Assembly (NCBI GenBank): GCA_037893225.1
Contig: JAZGUH010000145.1
Location: 1,116,001-1,180,000, forward strand
From: Hippasteria phrygiana
Lineage: Eukaryota; Echinodermata; Asteroidea; Valvatida; Goniasteridae
DNA length: 64,000 bases
Direction: 5' to 3'
In this document: positions 23,060 to 31,638 of the stretch, piece by piece
How positions within the stretch are numbered: position 1 is the stretch's first letter
Layout: every line of letters begins with the position of its first letter
Translations under genes and position numbers: made by a program
Notes under the pieces: model-generated
What the model was told of the DNA's origin: nothing
Seen by the model: only the letters and a program-made list of their open reading frames with translations
Database searches by the model: none

Positions 23060-23622
23060 TTATATGGGACAGAGGGACCCCCCCCCCCCCCCCCCATTTC
23101 TCTCTCTCTCTCTCACTCTATTTTGTGTTGGTCGTTGTGTCCCCGGAATATCAGGAATTCATTTAAGATATCCGGGGATGTGTTAGCTAACAACAGTCTG
23201 GAGTGTGTATACACTCCTTAGGTACATTAAAATCGGAGCTACGTAGATAGAGCCATCCATCAGTGATATTTGTGCCATTTACGCTGATGATCTGCGGAGT
23301 TATATACTTGGTTGCCACAATACTTTGGAGCAGGATGGGAATTTCTCCTTGTTTTTCCCCCAAAGGGTTTTTCGCCCATCCCGTAATTCAGCAATAGGCT
23401 TCTGCTGGAGAGTTGAAAAGTTAACCGAAAATGGATATATTTGTGTAAATATTCTTGTATTTGTTTAAATATTTTGTATGTGTGTATAAATATTCACTTT
23501 TAACTAAAAATATGCAGGGCCCCAATGGAAACCAGTTTTGAAACTGTTTGGGCACACCCTGGGTAAAGAAATGGTAGAGGGACAAGAGGGGGTACCCCTT
23601 TGTCCCATATCGTGCTGGGTAT
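23060..23622. mobile_element. Diverged copy of the ATATGGG...CCCATAT element
   Basis: The left part (ATATGGGACAGAGGG with a poly-C run) and right part (CCCTTTGTCCCATATCGTGC) correspond to the ends of the clean 178-bp copy at 48,339-48,516. The internal block GAATATCAGGAATTC...GGGGATGTGTTAG is also shared. This copy is longer and degraded. Confidence 0.5.
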
Positions 23623-23997
23623 CTGTCGTCATGGATCACATAGTGTAGCAATGCTAATAATGAGTCTATATTCAAGTAAACAAGTCAAGCGTTCGCGCAA
23701 GTGGGTTTAACCTGCCCCATACAATACATGTGCAATGATCACTCCTTGGCGATCGACACGTGGGGGACTGCGACTGGTTCATTGATAAATTTAAACGTGT
23801 CTTTGGGTCAAGCCTCTATACCAGTTTTTCTAGCGGAGTAGAATAAAACTGAAACGTAATTTTTTTAGGCACTTTTTGTGTGGAAATCCCCCCCCCCCCC
23901 CCCCCCCCGAAAAAAGTGAGTTCTGGATCGGCCAGTTAATAAAGTACGCTAAACCTCAAGACATTTACACTTCAAATTATGATGACGGTAATGATAC

Positions 23998-24079
23998 CTG
24001 ATTCAGTAGTGGAAGTGTTAACGCAATCCCATATTTAGTTGGTGTGACTGCAATTCCTCGCTTTCTCCAGCGATTTTCA
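23998..24079 (-). CDS. XDH: XDH-like exon
   Basis: The acceptor is ATTTGCAG and the donor is AATCAG followed by GTATCA. It opens with one base completing a serine codon, then [20 protein letters not shown] and TLPLLNQ. The leucine after IA aligns with Phe1009 of the bovine enzyme, one of the two rings that sandwich the purine. Confidence 0.9.
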
Positions 24080-25084
24080 CTGCAAATAGAAATTGAACAT
24101 GACGTATGATAACACAATCAAATTTGAATGAGAAGCATAAAGGTCTTAATTGACCTATCGCCGTTTACTAGTTAACCACGCCCCTTAGACAACCATATGG
24201 GAATTTGGTGTGGTAATTTTTGTTTGTCTCAGAATTTGCGCGTTCCACGTTCCACGTGGAATTATTATTGATGCGATTAGACAATAATTCACAAGCTGCG
24301 TTGACGCGATTCGACCGCGATAGGTCAATTTCTACAGCATAAAAACCTCGTATCAATCTTCGCGCGTAGCACATCATACAATACATTTTAAGAAGACCAT
24401 GTAACGTGCACACTAGAGCAAATACTGTTTTCGTTCAAAAATTGTTTCCTTCTTAATTTGATAGTAGGAGAAACCGGAAACCCATTGTCATGTTCAATCA
24501 GAGCAAGGACACAGAAGCTTTAACGAGAAACATGACAAATTTTAATCTAATTGGGAATTATTTTCTTTCATGATTTTCTAGAAGAATTTTGTGATTTCAG
24601 TCCACATGAACATAGTCCGGTCCGGCCCAGCCCGACCCAGTTTCATATGAAAATCACGATCCTGTGAACCCTTTCACTTGACCGGCCACTCTCCTAATTA
24701 TCTTCACTTAAGCATGTGCAATACTACCAATGGGTCCGTATTTCATAGCGACTGAAATCCACGCTACACCTGTCCTGATTGCAGCGGTTCCTCGTAGGTT
24801 CTAATGTTCGGTTAGGTTTGTATTGGTTTAGTTCGTTTTTGAAACAGGTCCATTTTAAAGATACACAGATTACAAAATATATACAAAATTGATTACCTCC
24901 AATAACGCCCCCAATACGCATGCAAAACCAAAAGTTCCCTTCCAATCAAACGTAATTAATGAAAAATTTCAATTAATTAAAATTGAAGGTGCTATATTAC
25001 ATTTGCTGTTGCTGTTAGTATATTATTGCAAATTATTGGAATGATCTGTTTTATGTTCATAGATGCTGGGAAAACCAAGAAATA
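24080..25084. other. Intron, AT-rich
   Basis: No coding features recognised. Short palindromes such as GTTCCACGTTCCACGTGGAA near 24,242 are present. Confidence 0.35.
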
Positions 25085-25415
25085 TATGATCTTGTAATCT
25101 GGTTCCCTGACTCTACTTCAAACAAAACGGAGCAATTTATATACATCCGGGAATTGTCAGGTCAAGGACCCAGACTGGCTGTCTTGCACTCGTTCATGGA
25201 TGTATAACCAGTTGAAAACAAGGTCAATTGGAAGCAGTCTTTTTCAACGATGGTCGGTCGGCCATCATTGGAAATTGATACAAATCTTACTTTCCGTGAA
25301 AATGACAACACGCCAGAATGCCATGATTTCACAGGATGCTTCAGACTAAACTAGCTGTCAAGTAAGGTCTTTCATAATAATTTGGTAGTTTTTGGATGTT
25401 TGCAAATGATGTATA
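25085..25415 (+). repeat. Interspersed repeat family A, fuller copy
   Basis: It contains the same ordered blocks as the 19.2-kb copy plus the extra segment (CAGACTGGCTGTCTTGCACT, GTATAACCAGTTGAAAAC) also present at 12.05 kb. Confidence 0.75.
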
Positions 25416-25459
25416 TATCGTTAAATGTTCTCAATCTTAAATCCTGTGACCCTAATTAC

Positions 25460-25605
25460 CTGTTGAATTTATCTACATCTCGTCTACGACTTTGGAAGTC
25501 ACTCTTCTTCAGGCATTCATCCCAGCAGCGATCTAAATTCAGGTTTTTCACCTCTTGCCCATAATAGGTCTTATCCCCTTCCTTGTAGAAGTTCTGCTCC
25601 CGTAT
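25460..25605 (-). CDS. XDH: XDH-like exon just downstream of the Polinton-bearing intron
   Basis: The acceptor is TATTTCAG and the donor is TCAACAG followed by GTAATT. It is 146 bp, starting in phase 0 with IREQNFYKEGDKTYYGQ, then LNLDRCWDECLKKSDF and VDKFN, ending on two bases of the serine codon finished by the next exon. It joins the exon ending SPIQ on the other side of the 17.6-kb intron. Confidence 0.9.
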
Positions 25606-26479
25606 CTGAAATAAAGGGGCACAGTGTTTTATATACGACCAATGGGCTAAAACGTGATTGTCCTAAATCTGTCATGAATGGAATTCCCGTTAAAGGGAAC
25701 AGGTTATACACGAACAATATGCCGTTTTCTCAAATGTTGACAACAACGCAGTCGAAAGTGGAAAATATATTATACTCGAAAGTCGTGTCGGGCGTGGGCT
25801 GCGTAAGACCATGATTAAACATCCGTTTCCTAGATACACGGTTCAAATAAAATCACAGCTTTGTCACATTAATTAAGCCTATCCAAAATCAACAATTATG
25901 GTACACCTAAAAGCACAAAAAGCATCACTGTAGGCCTAATTAAATTCAAGTGATAATTTCCACCTGTTTGCTTACAGCACACTCCAAAAATTGTGGTGGT
26001 GGAATTACACTATGCATTAACTATTTGATGACACATTCTGGGATTGCAGAACACTTGTATACATATATGGACCAGTGGCGGAGACAGGTTCTGTTGGGGA
26101 AGGGCAAATGGGGCACGGCCATTTTCAATGGGGCAAGTGCATTTTTCCCAGGTTTTCAGGACCAAATTATTACATTTGCGTAAACAAATTGCAGATATAT
26201 TTTTAGGGGGGGGGCCGGAAATATTTTTTAAACGCGATGGTGGCATCGGGTTCTGTTTTTTCATGGGCGGCGCTTTTAAGAGCCTTTACATAATCCAAAC
26301 TGAACGTGTATCAACCATGCTACAGACAGCTTGGCATCAGCCCCTTAAGAAATTATAATATTATACAATTTTAATGCAAAATTTCCAGGAGGTGGAGGGG
26401 GAGGGGGGTAAGAGGTTCCACGGGGGGCAGTTTCTCCTCTCTGGCTTAATGTAGTGTACACGATTGGCGGGCCTAATCC
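25606..26479. other. Intron, left flank of the Polinton
   Basis: Non-coding. A G-rich stretch is found at 26,390-26,430. Confidence 0.4.
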
Positions 26480-26601
26480 TCCATTTTTTTTACTGAATTA
26501 TTACGAAATACCTTTACTAGACTGTAAATTAATATTAGTCTCAATCATCTTGTGAAATGATGGCACCAGGTGTGCTGTAGTCAAGAAAAGTGGAAATTTT
26601 T
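26480..26601 (-). repeat. Interspersed repeat family A, inverted, truncated at the exon fragment
   Basis: GTCTCAATCATCTTGTGAAA and the following bases are the reverse complement of the family core. The match stops within a few bases of 26,601, exactly where the host-exon fragment begins. Confidence 0.7.
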
Positions 26602-26637
26602 GTCATCTTTGCAAGACCAACATTCCTTCCAACACGG
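26602..26637 (+). pseudogene. Inverted copy of host exon, left part
   Basis: These 36 bases match, with one mismatch, the reverse complement of part of the exon at 43,178-43,369 (the coding sequence for TNIPSNT and neighbours). The match continues on the far side of the Polinton at 42,728-42,771. Confidence 0.85.
26633..26637. repeat. Polinton target-site duplication, left copy (CACGG)
   Basis: CACGG directly precedes the AGTAGTATGC terminus and recurs directly after the other terminus at 42,728-42,732. The intact exon has CACGG once at this point. Confidence 0.85.
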
Positions 26638-26864
26638 AGTAGTATGCAATTTGCCGGTTCTATGTCATTTCTTGTTTTTTCACTTTTCTCTCTAATTTTG
26701 CTGGGGGTACATACGTCAAATTTTTTTGAAACAAAATAGCCCCAAAAATCGCCCAAAATTTTGCTGGGGTACTACACACCAAAATTATAGAGAAATCATG
26801 AAAATAAAAAGTATTTTCCATATCCCACAAGCGTACGAAATATCCGGGGCGCCCGGGCGGAAAA
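26638..26864 (+). repeat. Left terminal inverted repeat
   Basis: It is 227 bp, with no difference seen against the reverse complement of 42,501-42,727. The inner end carries the GC-rich palindromic block CCGGGGCGCCCGGGCGG, in contrast to the AT-rich remainder. Confidence 0.95.
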
Positions 26865-26892
26865 GGCAAAATATGATTTGTCGTAAGGCAAA

Positions 26893-26935
26893 AAAAAACC
26901 CTCGTCTCTACACTCAGTAGAGACGAGGGTTTTTT
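26893..26935. terminator. Strong hairpin with flanking A/T runs inside the left terminus
   Basis: A 13-bp perfect stem (CCCTCGTCTCTAC pairing with GTAGAGACGAGGG) has a 5-base loop and is extended by an A run on one side and a T run on the other. It lies downstream of the last gene of the minus-strand block. It looks like an RNA 3'-end or termination structure for that block, though a role in replication or packaging next to the terminus is equally possible. Confidence 0.5.
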
Positions 26936-27066
26936 GTCTGTTACTAACTACAACTACTCTTTGCAAGGAGCGCTAGGCCTAGTCTCTAAACTCTCTTGAG
27001 CACTTGTGTAGCTAGGAGGTTTATCTATACTCACGTTAGAATCACACTCGTAATCTTTAGCTATGA

Positions 27067-27708
27067 CTAATTTAAAGTTGTAAGTTTTGCGATAAGATCT
27101 TTTTTTTCTTTCGCTAGAAGCTCGACCACTTTCTTTTTGACCTCATCGTCTATTTCTTTTTGGTTAGAAACAGACTCTTCTCTCGCTTTAGTTTGTGTCC
27201 TAATAGCTTCTTTCATTCCATTAAACTTGTTTAATTCATCGTTAATCAAAGTAAATTCTTCGTGACTTACATCACCATCATCTACAGCCTGAGACACTAA
27301 TTCATTTATCGTATTTAATTTTGTTTCTGCTACTACTCTAATCTCATCGTGTTTCTTAGCTTTACCTCTAAACTTTTTACTAAATCGTTTTAATACCAAA
27401 CTTACACCCACGCATCCTATAGCTAATCCTTCTAACACTACGCCTATAGGTATACTAATGACACCTACAACGCTGACTATGCCTATTGTGCCGGATAAGG
27501 CACCTAAACATTCCATAACGGTCTCTGCGTTAGATAAACAGGTAATAATTTTATTATACTTTTTGTGCAACCGTTCTCTCTTATCTCTCTCGTTGGATAT
27601 CTCTTTTTGCACTCGTTCGATTTTATTTAACCTAAAGACTGAAGACTCGTTCGTTTCTATAGGTGCACTATAATCGGGCAATTTAGGGTAAACGGATTCT
27701 GCGGTCAT
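27067..27708 (-). CDS. Polinton protein, hydrophobic hairpin plus coiled coil, unknown function
   Basis: 213 residues. A charged N-terminal helix (about 25-55) is followed by a hydrophobic stretch at about 68-105 that could form two membrane segments (GTIGIVSVVGVISIPIGVV, EGLAIGCVGVSLVL). Then comes a long charged helical tail with KKHDEIRVVAETKLNTI and an acidic turn (DDGDVSHEEF). The start ATG is preceded by TTTATAAA, as in its neighbour. I recall similar uncharacterised proteins in cnidarian genomes, probably from related elements, but cannot verify this here. It is the last gene of the left block. A membrane-acting virion or lysis factor is possible but unproven. Confidence 0.8.
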   Translation of the reverse strand: MTAESVYPKLPDYSAPIETNESSVFRLNKIERVQKEISNERDKRERLHKKYNKIITCLSNAETVMECLGALSGTIGIVSVVGVISIPIGVVLEGLAIGCVGVSLVLKRFSKKFRGKAKKHDEIRVVAETKLNTINELVSQAVDDGDVSHEEFTLINDELNKFNGMKEAIRTQTKAREESVSNQKEIDDEVKKKVVELLAKEKKDLIAKLTTLN

Positions 27709-27738
27709 TTTATAAAGTAGTATATTTTATACTACTTA

Positions 27739-29331
27739 TTATTTTAAATTTTTTTGCATGTATACGAGTATCAAAGTACCAACACCCACCAATAACGTCC
27801 ACACGTGGTCTGCCAACCAACCGACCGATTTACTTAACAACGTAAACAACCAACTCGCGACAGCACCTAAAATACCAGGTAAAGCGGCTAATAACTTACC
27901 CCCGAGCTTTTTTAGCAAATTAGCCAAGTTTTTTAAATGATTACTTATCCAATCTTTCACGTTACCTCCGGGTTTAGGTGTAGGAGCAACGGGGGTCGAA
28001 GCAGGAACAACCGCCGCACCAGCTGCTGCAGCCGAACCACCCCCACCAACAGCCGCCACCAACTTATCAACGATAAAACTTATAGCTATAACAAACGCGG
28101 TTAATATACTTGCAACCGTCACACCCTCTTCTCGAAACAGAATTCTAATCTTTTCTCTTAGCGAGATATCACTATCTAGCATTTTATTAAACATTTCTTT
28201 GATTCTAACGAGTTGACTTTTGGTTCCTCGTTCATTTGCGCGCGCCGCCGCCAGTCTAGCGGATCTTTCATCATATAGATCTTTTAATCGATCGGATATT
28301 TCTCGTCTCTCTCCTTCGCTCGTTGCTTCAGTTAGTTCAGCTTTGGTTTGATTAATTTCATCATCTATCCTTCTTAATTTAGCTAAATTTAATTCTAACT
28401 CACCTTTGCGAGTTTCTGCCGCTTTGCTTGCACCAGCAATTTCTCTAAGGTCTTTTAATCCCATAATTTTAGCCATTAATTTTTCTTTTTCTTCTACTAC
28501 TTTTTCTTTTTCTTCTACTAATTTTTGTCGTTTATCTAATGCTTTTTGTCGTTCAGCTGCTCTTTCGTTTGATTTATTTAATGCTATTACTCGTCTATCT
28601 ACTATTTCTATTTGATTATCTAATGCTTTAGCTCGTTCATCTAATTTTTTATTTTCTTCATATGATCCATTAATTAGTTCAGTTACACCATCTCGTAATT
28701 CAGCAAAATCAACATCTTTTCCCGTTAAATCTACTCCTTCTTTTCTCAATTCATCTACTATTGCTTCTTTTACGGCATCGACAACTTCATCGGCCGCTTT
28801 TGGAAGTTCACTCATCTCAATATTTTCGGGCTGCATCTGACTTATTTTTTGTTGTGCTCGCGTCTTTTTAGTTTCTACAAAACCAAACTCTTCTTGTAAA
28901 AAATAAGTCGGTTTATATCCAGCTTTGCTAATTCTTGGTTTCAACGTTCCAATCGTTACAAAAATTTTGGGGTTGCGTTTATCCGTCAGCAAGATATTGC
29001 CGTAGTAAATACCATCTTCTTCTTTATGAAATTTTTCATATCTTATATTCGTCGGTTTTTTATAACCTTGATCTTCCATATAATCATAAAACGATTCTGC
29101 GTAACCAGCATTTCTTAGACCAGACATTCGATCTAACCTACCAATCGCTTCACCCGCAGTTTTTGGGGGTGGAATCGAAAAACTAGTATCACTACCATAG
29201 TCCTCCAATACATAACCATCGTCGCCATTGACAACATCGGCAACATCGGCATCATCAGCATCAGCAGCAGCGGCTTGTTTGTCTTCTTTACCACGCTCAC
29301 CCATTTCGAAACCTTCTCCACCTTCAGCCAT
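27739..29331 (-). CDS. Polinton large coiled-coil membrane protein, probable structural protein
   Basis: 530 residues. An acidic N-terminus is followed by a folded-looking region (about 55-160, with YEKFHKEEDGIYYGNILLTD). A long heptad-rich coiled coil covers about 170-370 (EEKEKVVEEKEKLM, LDNQIEIVDRR). A first membrane segment starts near 406 (VASILTAFVIAISFIVDKLV), then a Gly/Ala/Pro linker, then an amphipathic and hydrophobic C-terminal region from 455 ending VGVGTLILVYMQ. The start follows TTTATAAA, and a TATAAAATATA block lies about 20 bases further upstream. Length and layout suggest a membrane-anchored virion or assembly protein. I know no named family for it. Confidence 0.85.
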   Translation of the reverse strand: MAEGGEGFEMGERGKEDKQAAAADADDADVADVVNGDDGYVLEDYGSDTSFSIPPPKTAGEAIGRLDRMSGLRNAGYAESFYDYMEDQGYKKPTNIRYEKFHKEEDGIYYGNILLTDKRNPKIFVTIGTLKPRISKAGYKPTYFLQEEFGFVETKKTRAQQKISQMQPENIEMSELPKAADEVVDAVKEAIVDELRKEGVDLTGKDVDFAELRDGVTELINGSYEENKKLDERAKALDNQIEIVDRRVIALNKSNERAAERQKALDKRQKLVEEKEKVVEEKEKLMAKIMGLKDLREIAGASKAAETRKGELELNLAKLRRIDDEINQTKAELTEATSEGERREISDRLKDLYDERSARLAAARANERGTKSQLVRIKEMFNKMLDSDISLREKIRILFREEGVTVASILTAFVIAISFIVDKLVAAVGGGGSAAAAGAAVVPASTPVAPTPKPGGNVKDWISNHLKNLANLLKKLGGKLLAALPGILGAVASWLFTLLSKSVGWLADHVWTLLVGVGTLILVYMQKNLK

Positions 29332-29356
29332 TTTATAAAGTCATATATTTTATATT

Positions 29357-29590
29357 TTACGTAGTATTCATCACATTCTGAGGAATTATTCCTTGACTCA
29401 CCAACCAAGTCTGAGTGGCTAGAGCGCTACCTACCGTAGCGGTGATTTTAACCGTATCTTCTACGTCTAACTTTCCTAAATCGGCGGGCTTAATTTTCAA
29501 AAGTTTTTTACTCAACATAGTATAACCTACGGTCAACAAACTCAACACAGCGCCGTGATAAAGAGTATTTGCAACGTTCTTCGTATCCAT
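29357..29590 (-). CDS. Polinton small membrane protein
   Basis: 77 residues starting MDTKNVANTLYHGAVLSLL, after a GTAAAATGG start context. A hydrophobic segment (about 13-26) is followed by KIKPADLGKLDVEDTVKI and a second weaker hydrophobic segment (TVGSALATQTWLVSQGI). It sits in the minus-strand block with 25 bp to the next gene and 31 bp from the one before. Function is not known. Its compact size and position suggest a minor virion or membrane component. Confidence 0.75.
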   Translation of the reverse strand: MDTKNVANTLYHGAVLSLLTVGYTMLSKKLLKIKPADLGKLDVEDTVKITATVGSALATQTWLVSQGIIPQNVMNTT

Positions 29591-29621
29591 TTTACTTGTA
29601 CAAACATTTTATTTTTTTTAT

Positions 29622-30047
29622 TTATTCCATTTCTAATAGTTCTTCGACTTTAGGGGTTACGCTCGCGGTCTGTACCACTACGTCTCGCTGTGAATCTACA
29701 GGTTTACTCTTTTTAAACGCGAGATATCCTAGCGATAAAACAGCCAAACCAATTATAGCGTATCCCCAGCTCGGAATGTCTACCATCGTTGGCGCTGGCG
29801 TTTGCTCTTCTTCTATACTTTGCATTTTTTGTATTTGTTCTTTCATCTTTCTGTTTCTTTCGGCAAGTTTTTTACCTTGATCTACTCTTTTAGGGTTTTT
29901 TGCTCTTTTTTTTGTGACTCTTGATAGAGCCGGCTGAGTCGGCTCTTGTAGAGGCTGGGTCGACTCTTGGAGAGGCTCTTGGGGAGACTCTTGGGGAGGC
30001 TGTGGGGTCTCTGCTACTTGATCCGTCGTTGTCGTTTCTAGGCTCAT
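29622..30047 (-). CDS. Polinton tail-anchored protein with basic block
   Basis: 141 residues. The N-terminus (1-40) is a Pro/Gln/Glu-rich repeat of the EPTQP/QEPLQEST kind. A basic block follows (RVTKKRAKNPKRVDQGKKLA, 43-62) that could bind nucleic acid or act as a nuclear signal. One membrane segment lies at about 94-111 (WGYAIIGLAVLSLGYLAF) near the C-terminus. Its first 158 bases overlap the end of the next gene upstream in another frame, and the repetitive coding there serves both proteins. Function is unknown. Confidence 0.75.
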   Translation of the reverse strand: MSLETTTTDQVAETPQPPQESPQEPLQESTQPLQEPTQPALSRVTKKRAKNPKRVDQGKKLAERNRKMKEQIQKMQSIEEEQTPAPTMVDIPSWGYAIIGLAVLSLGYLAFKKSKPVDSQRDVVVQTASVTPKVEELLEME

Positions 30048-30588
30048 CTTTTATAATAATACTACTATTATTTGTTGTTGTATTACTATTACTACTATCT
30101 ACCTGTAAATGTTTAGTCGTGATCAACATAGCAACCAAAGGAGATAAATAAACCCCATAATTATAATGCACTTCGCAAAGTAAACTGGACAAGCTGCTAG
30201 AAATAACGGGATCTTTTTCTAGGTCGTTGATAAGGGCTTCTTCAGAATCTAAACAAAGTTTATAACCGAATGGCGAAGCCAGCGGCAAAGTCACACCTAA
30301 AGCTTTTGCGTAAACGGTCAACACGCAGCTCCCCAAACTGACTATCATTTCTTTACCGAGCTTGGCTTCGTATCTTTTATATAGCTTTTCTTGTTTTTCT
30401 ACAGTCAAGCCCTCTATTTCATTGACGGAGTATTCTTTACCGAAATATTTTTTAGAATCACCGGAAGCAACTACACCCAAAAGTCTATTTTTGGACGCAG
30501 TTGCTTCTGGGATTATCGCTATTGTCGTGGGTGTAGCAGCTATGGGTTCTTGAGATAACGTGCTTATAGATTCTATCGACTTGATCAT
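29890..30588 (-). CDS. Polinton protein of unknown function with Ser/Arg/Pro-rich tail
   Basis: 232 residues. After a Ser/Thr/Ala-rich leader, the core at about 45-165 looks folded and helical (KLYKRYEAKLGKEMIVSLGS, SPFGYKLCLDSEEALIND, HYNYGVYLSPLVAMLITT). The tail is an Asn/Ser linker, then tandem SPRASPR-type repeats and a lysine-rich end (KSHKKKSKK). The tail is encoded in the overlap with the 141-residue gene. The start follows TTTTAAATG. I cannot assign a function. The basic tail would suit DNA or capsid binding. Confidence 0.75.
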   Translation of the reverse strand: MIKSIESISTLSQEPIAATPTTIAIIPEATASKNRLLGVVASGDSKKYFGKEYSVNEIEGLTVEKQEKLYKRYEAKLGKEMIVSLGSCVLTVYAKALGVTLPLASPFGYKLCLDSEEALINDLEKDPVISSSLSSLLCEVHYNYGVYLSPLVAMLITTKHLQVDSSNSNTTTNNSSIIIKDEPRNDNDGSSSRDPTASPRVSPRASPRVDPASTRADSAGSIKSHKKKSKKP

Positions 30589-30703
30589 TTAAAATAGAAC
30601 TATATTTTTTAATCTTATTTCTACAAGAAATATAATCGTAAGAAAATAAAGATAAGTTGATGGCTATTACTAGTTTTAATAATAGGTCTAGATATTCTAT
30701 CAT
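30485..30703 (-). CDS. Possible small membrane protein ORF
   Basis: 72 residues beginning MIEYLDLLLKLVIAINLSLF, a likely signal or membrane segment, then a charged region. It starts in a TATAAAATATG context like that of other genes of the element, and overlaps the first 104 bases of the 232-residue gene in another frame. Only the part before the overlap looks protein-like, so it may be a chance frame. Confidence 0.3.
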   Translation of the reverse strand: MIEYLDLLLKLVIAINLSLFSYDYISCRNKIKKYSSILNDQVDRIYKHVISRTHSCYTHDNSDNPRSNCVQK

Positions 30704-30738
30704 ATTTTATAGATGACTAGATAATATGTAAATCTATC

Positions 30739-30980
30739 TATCAGCTAGCTATAAGTCATCTATCAGCTAGCTATAAGTCATCTATCAGCTAGCTATAAGT
30801 CATCTATCAGCTAGCTATAAGTCATCTATCAGCTAGCTATAACTCATCTATCAGCTAGCTATAAGTCATCTATCAGCTAGCTATAAGTCATCTATCAGCT
30901 AGCTATAAGTCATCTATCAGCTAGCTATAAGTCATCTATCAGCTAGCTATAAGTCATCTATCAGCTAGCTATAACTCATC
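30739..30980. repeat. Tandem array, 11 copies of a 22-bp palindrome-bearing unit
   Basis: The unit TATCAGCTAGCTATAAGTCA plus TC is repeated 11 times with exact 22-bp spacing. Copies 5 and 11 share the same G-to-C change (AACTCAT). Each unit contains the palindrome AGCTAGCT. The array lies between the ATPase stop codon, which it overlaps by a few bases, and the upstream genes of the block, and there are no spacers between units. Confidence 0.95.
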
Positions 30981-31614
30981 TATAGATCAATTGCCAACAG
31001 ACAGGAGGATCAGTTTTTACCAATAATTTACTAAAAGGCACGTCTCTTAAAATCTTTTTAATTCTCGATCTTTCTTCTAAAGGCACCGCATCATTTTCAT
31101 CGAGGCATGAATCGAAACTATTTTTATCTTTGCAATAGAACAATACGACAAATGCAGTTTGAGCTCTAAAATCTGTCATTACGCAATTATACTTTTGAGT
31201 CATCAACCAACAGTAGTGATTGTCGTGCCTACCGCTAAACGCCAATTTCGTTAAAACGCAAGTGTTTTTTCCGAACGCCGCCTTGCGATATTTTATGTCT
31301 TGTTCTGAGCTACAATCGTCTATCAAAAATAGAACGTGCGATCCTTTAAATTGAGCTCTATAAAATGCTAAAGCTTCGTTGAGGGTCACCTTTTCTACCT
31401 CTAAATCGCATGGGTATATCTCGGGATCTAACCACAACCAACGTCTCTCGCGATAGGTCTTGTTGTTGCTCAACGTAGGACAAATAACTACGATCTTTTC
31501 AAAGTGATCTTTATACTCAGTTTCTAATAGATCTAAAATATATTTGGTTTTACCCGAATTAGTCCTACCGCAAACTATCGCGCAGTGTGGTGTTTTTGGA
31601 AACGTTTTATGCAT
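30976..31614 (-). CDS. Packaging ATPase, A32-like (FtsK/HerA superfamily)
   Basis: 212 residues. Walker A GRTNSGKT lies at 16-23 and Walker B VLFLIDD at 94-100. They are followed by the FSGRHDN and WLMTQKYN (sensor-like) blocks and then TDFRAQTAFVVLFYC, an order typical of the small ATPases that Polintons, poxviruses and other double-jelly-roll viruses use to pump DNA into preformed capsids. The length fits that family. It is encoded directly downstream of the capsid gene in the same orientation (24-bp gap), the usual morphogenetic pairing. The ATG context (ATAAATAAGCAATG) is the weakest of the element. Confidence 0.9.
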   Translation of the reverse strand: MHKTFPKTPHCAIVCGRTNSGKTKYILDLLETEYKDHFEKIVVICPTLSNNKTYRERRWLWLDPEIYPCDLEVEKVTLNEALAFYRAQFKGSHVLFLIDDCSSEQDIKYRKAAFGKNTCVLTKLAFSGRHDNHYCWLMTQKYNCVMTDFRAQTAFVVLFYCKDKNSFDSCLDENDAVPLEERSRIKKILRDVPFSKLLVKTDPPVCWQLIYR

Positions 31615-31638
31615 TGCTTATTTATAGTAAAGACTATT

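Noticed and set aside
26044..26358. Plus-strand frame of 104 codons left of the Polinton
   Set aside because: Composition follows local G-rich and AT-rich tracts, it overlaps an opposing frame of the same size, and no recognisable domain or splice context was found.
29357..30588. Adenovirus-type protease among the small left-block ORFs
   Set aside because: No ordered His, acidic, Gln, Cys residues. The proteins are membrane or low-complexity in character.
30739..30980. CRISPR array
   Set aside because: The 22-bp units follow each other without spacers, and there are no cas genes. It is a simple tandem array inside a eukaryotic virus-like element.
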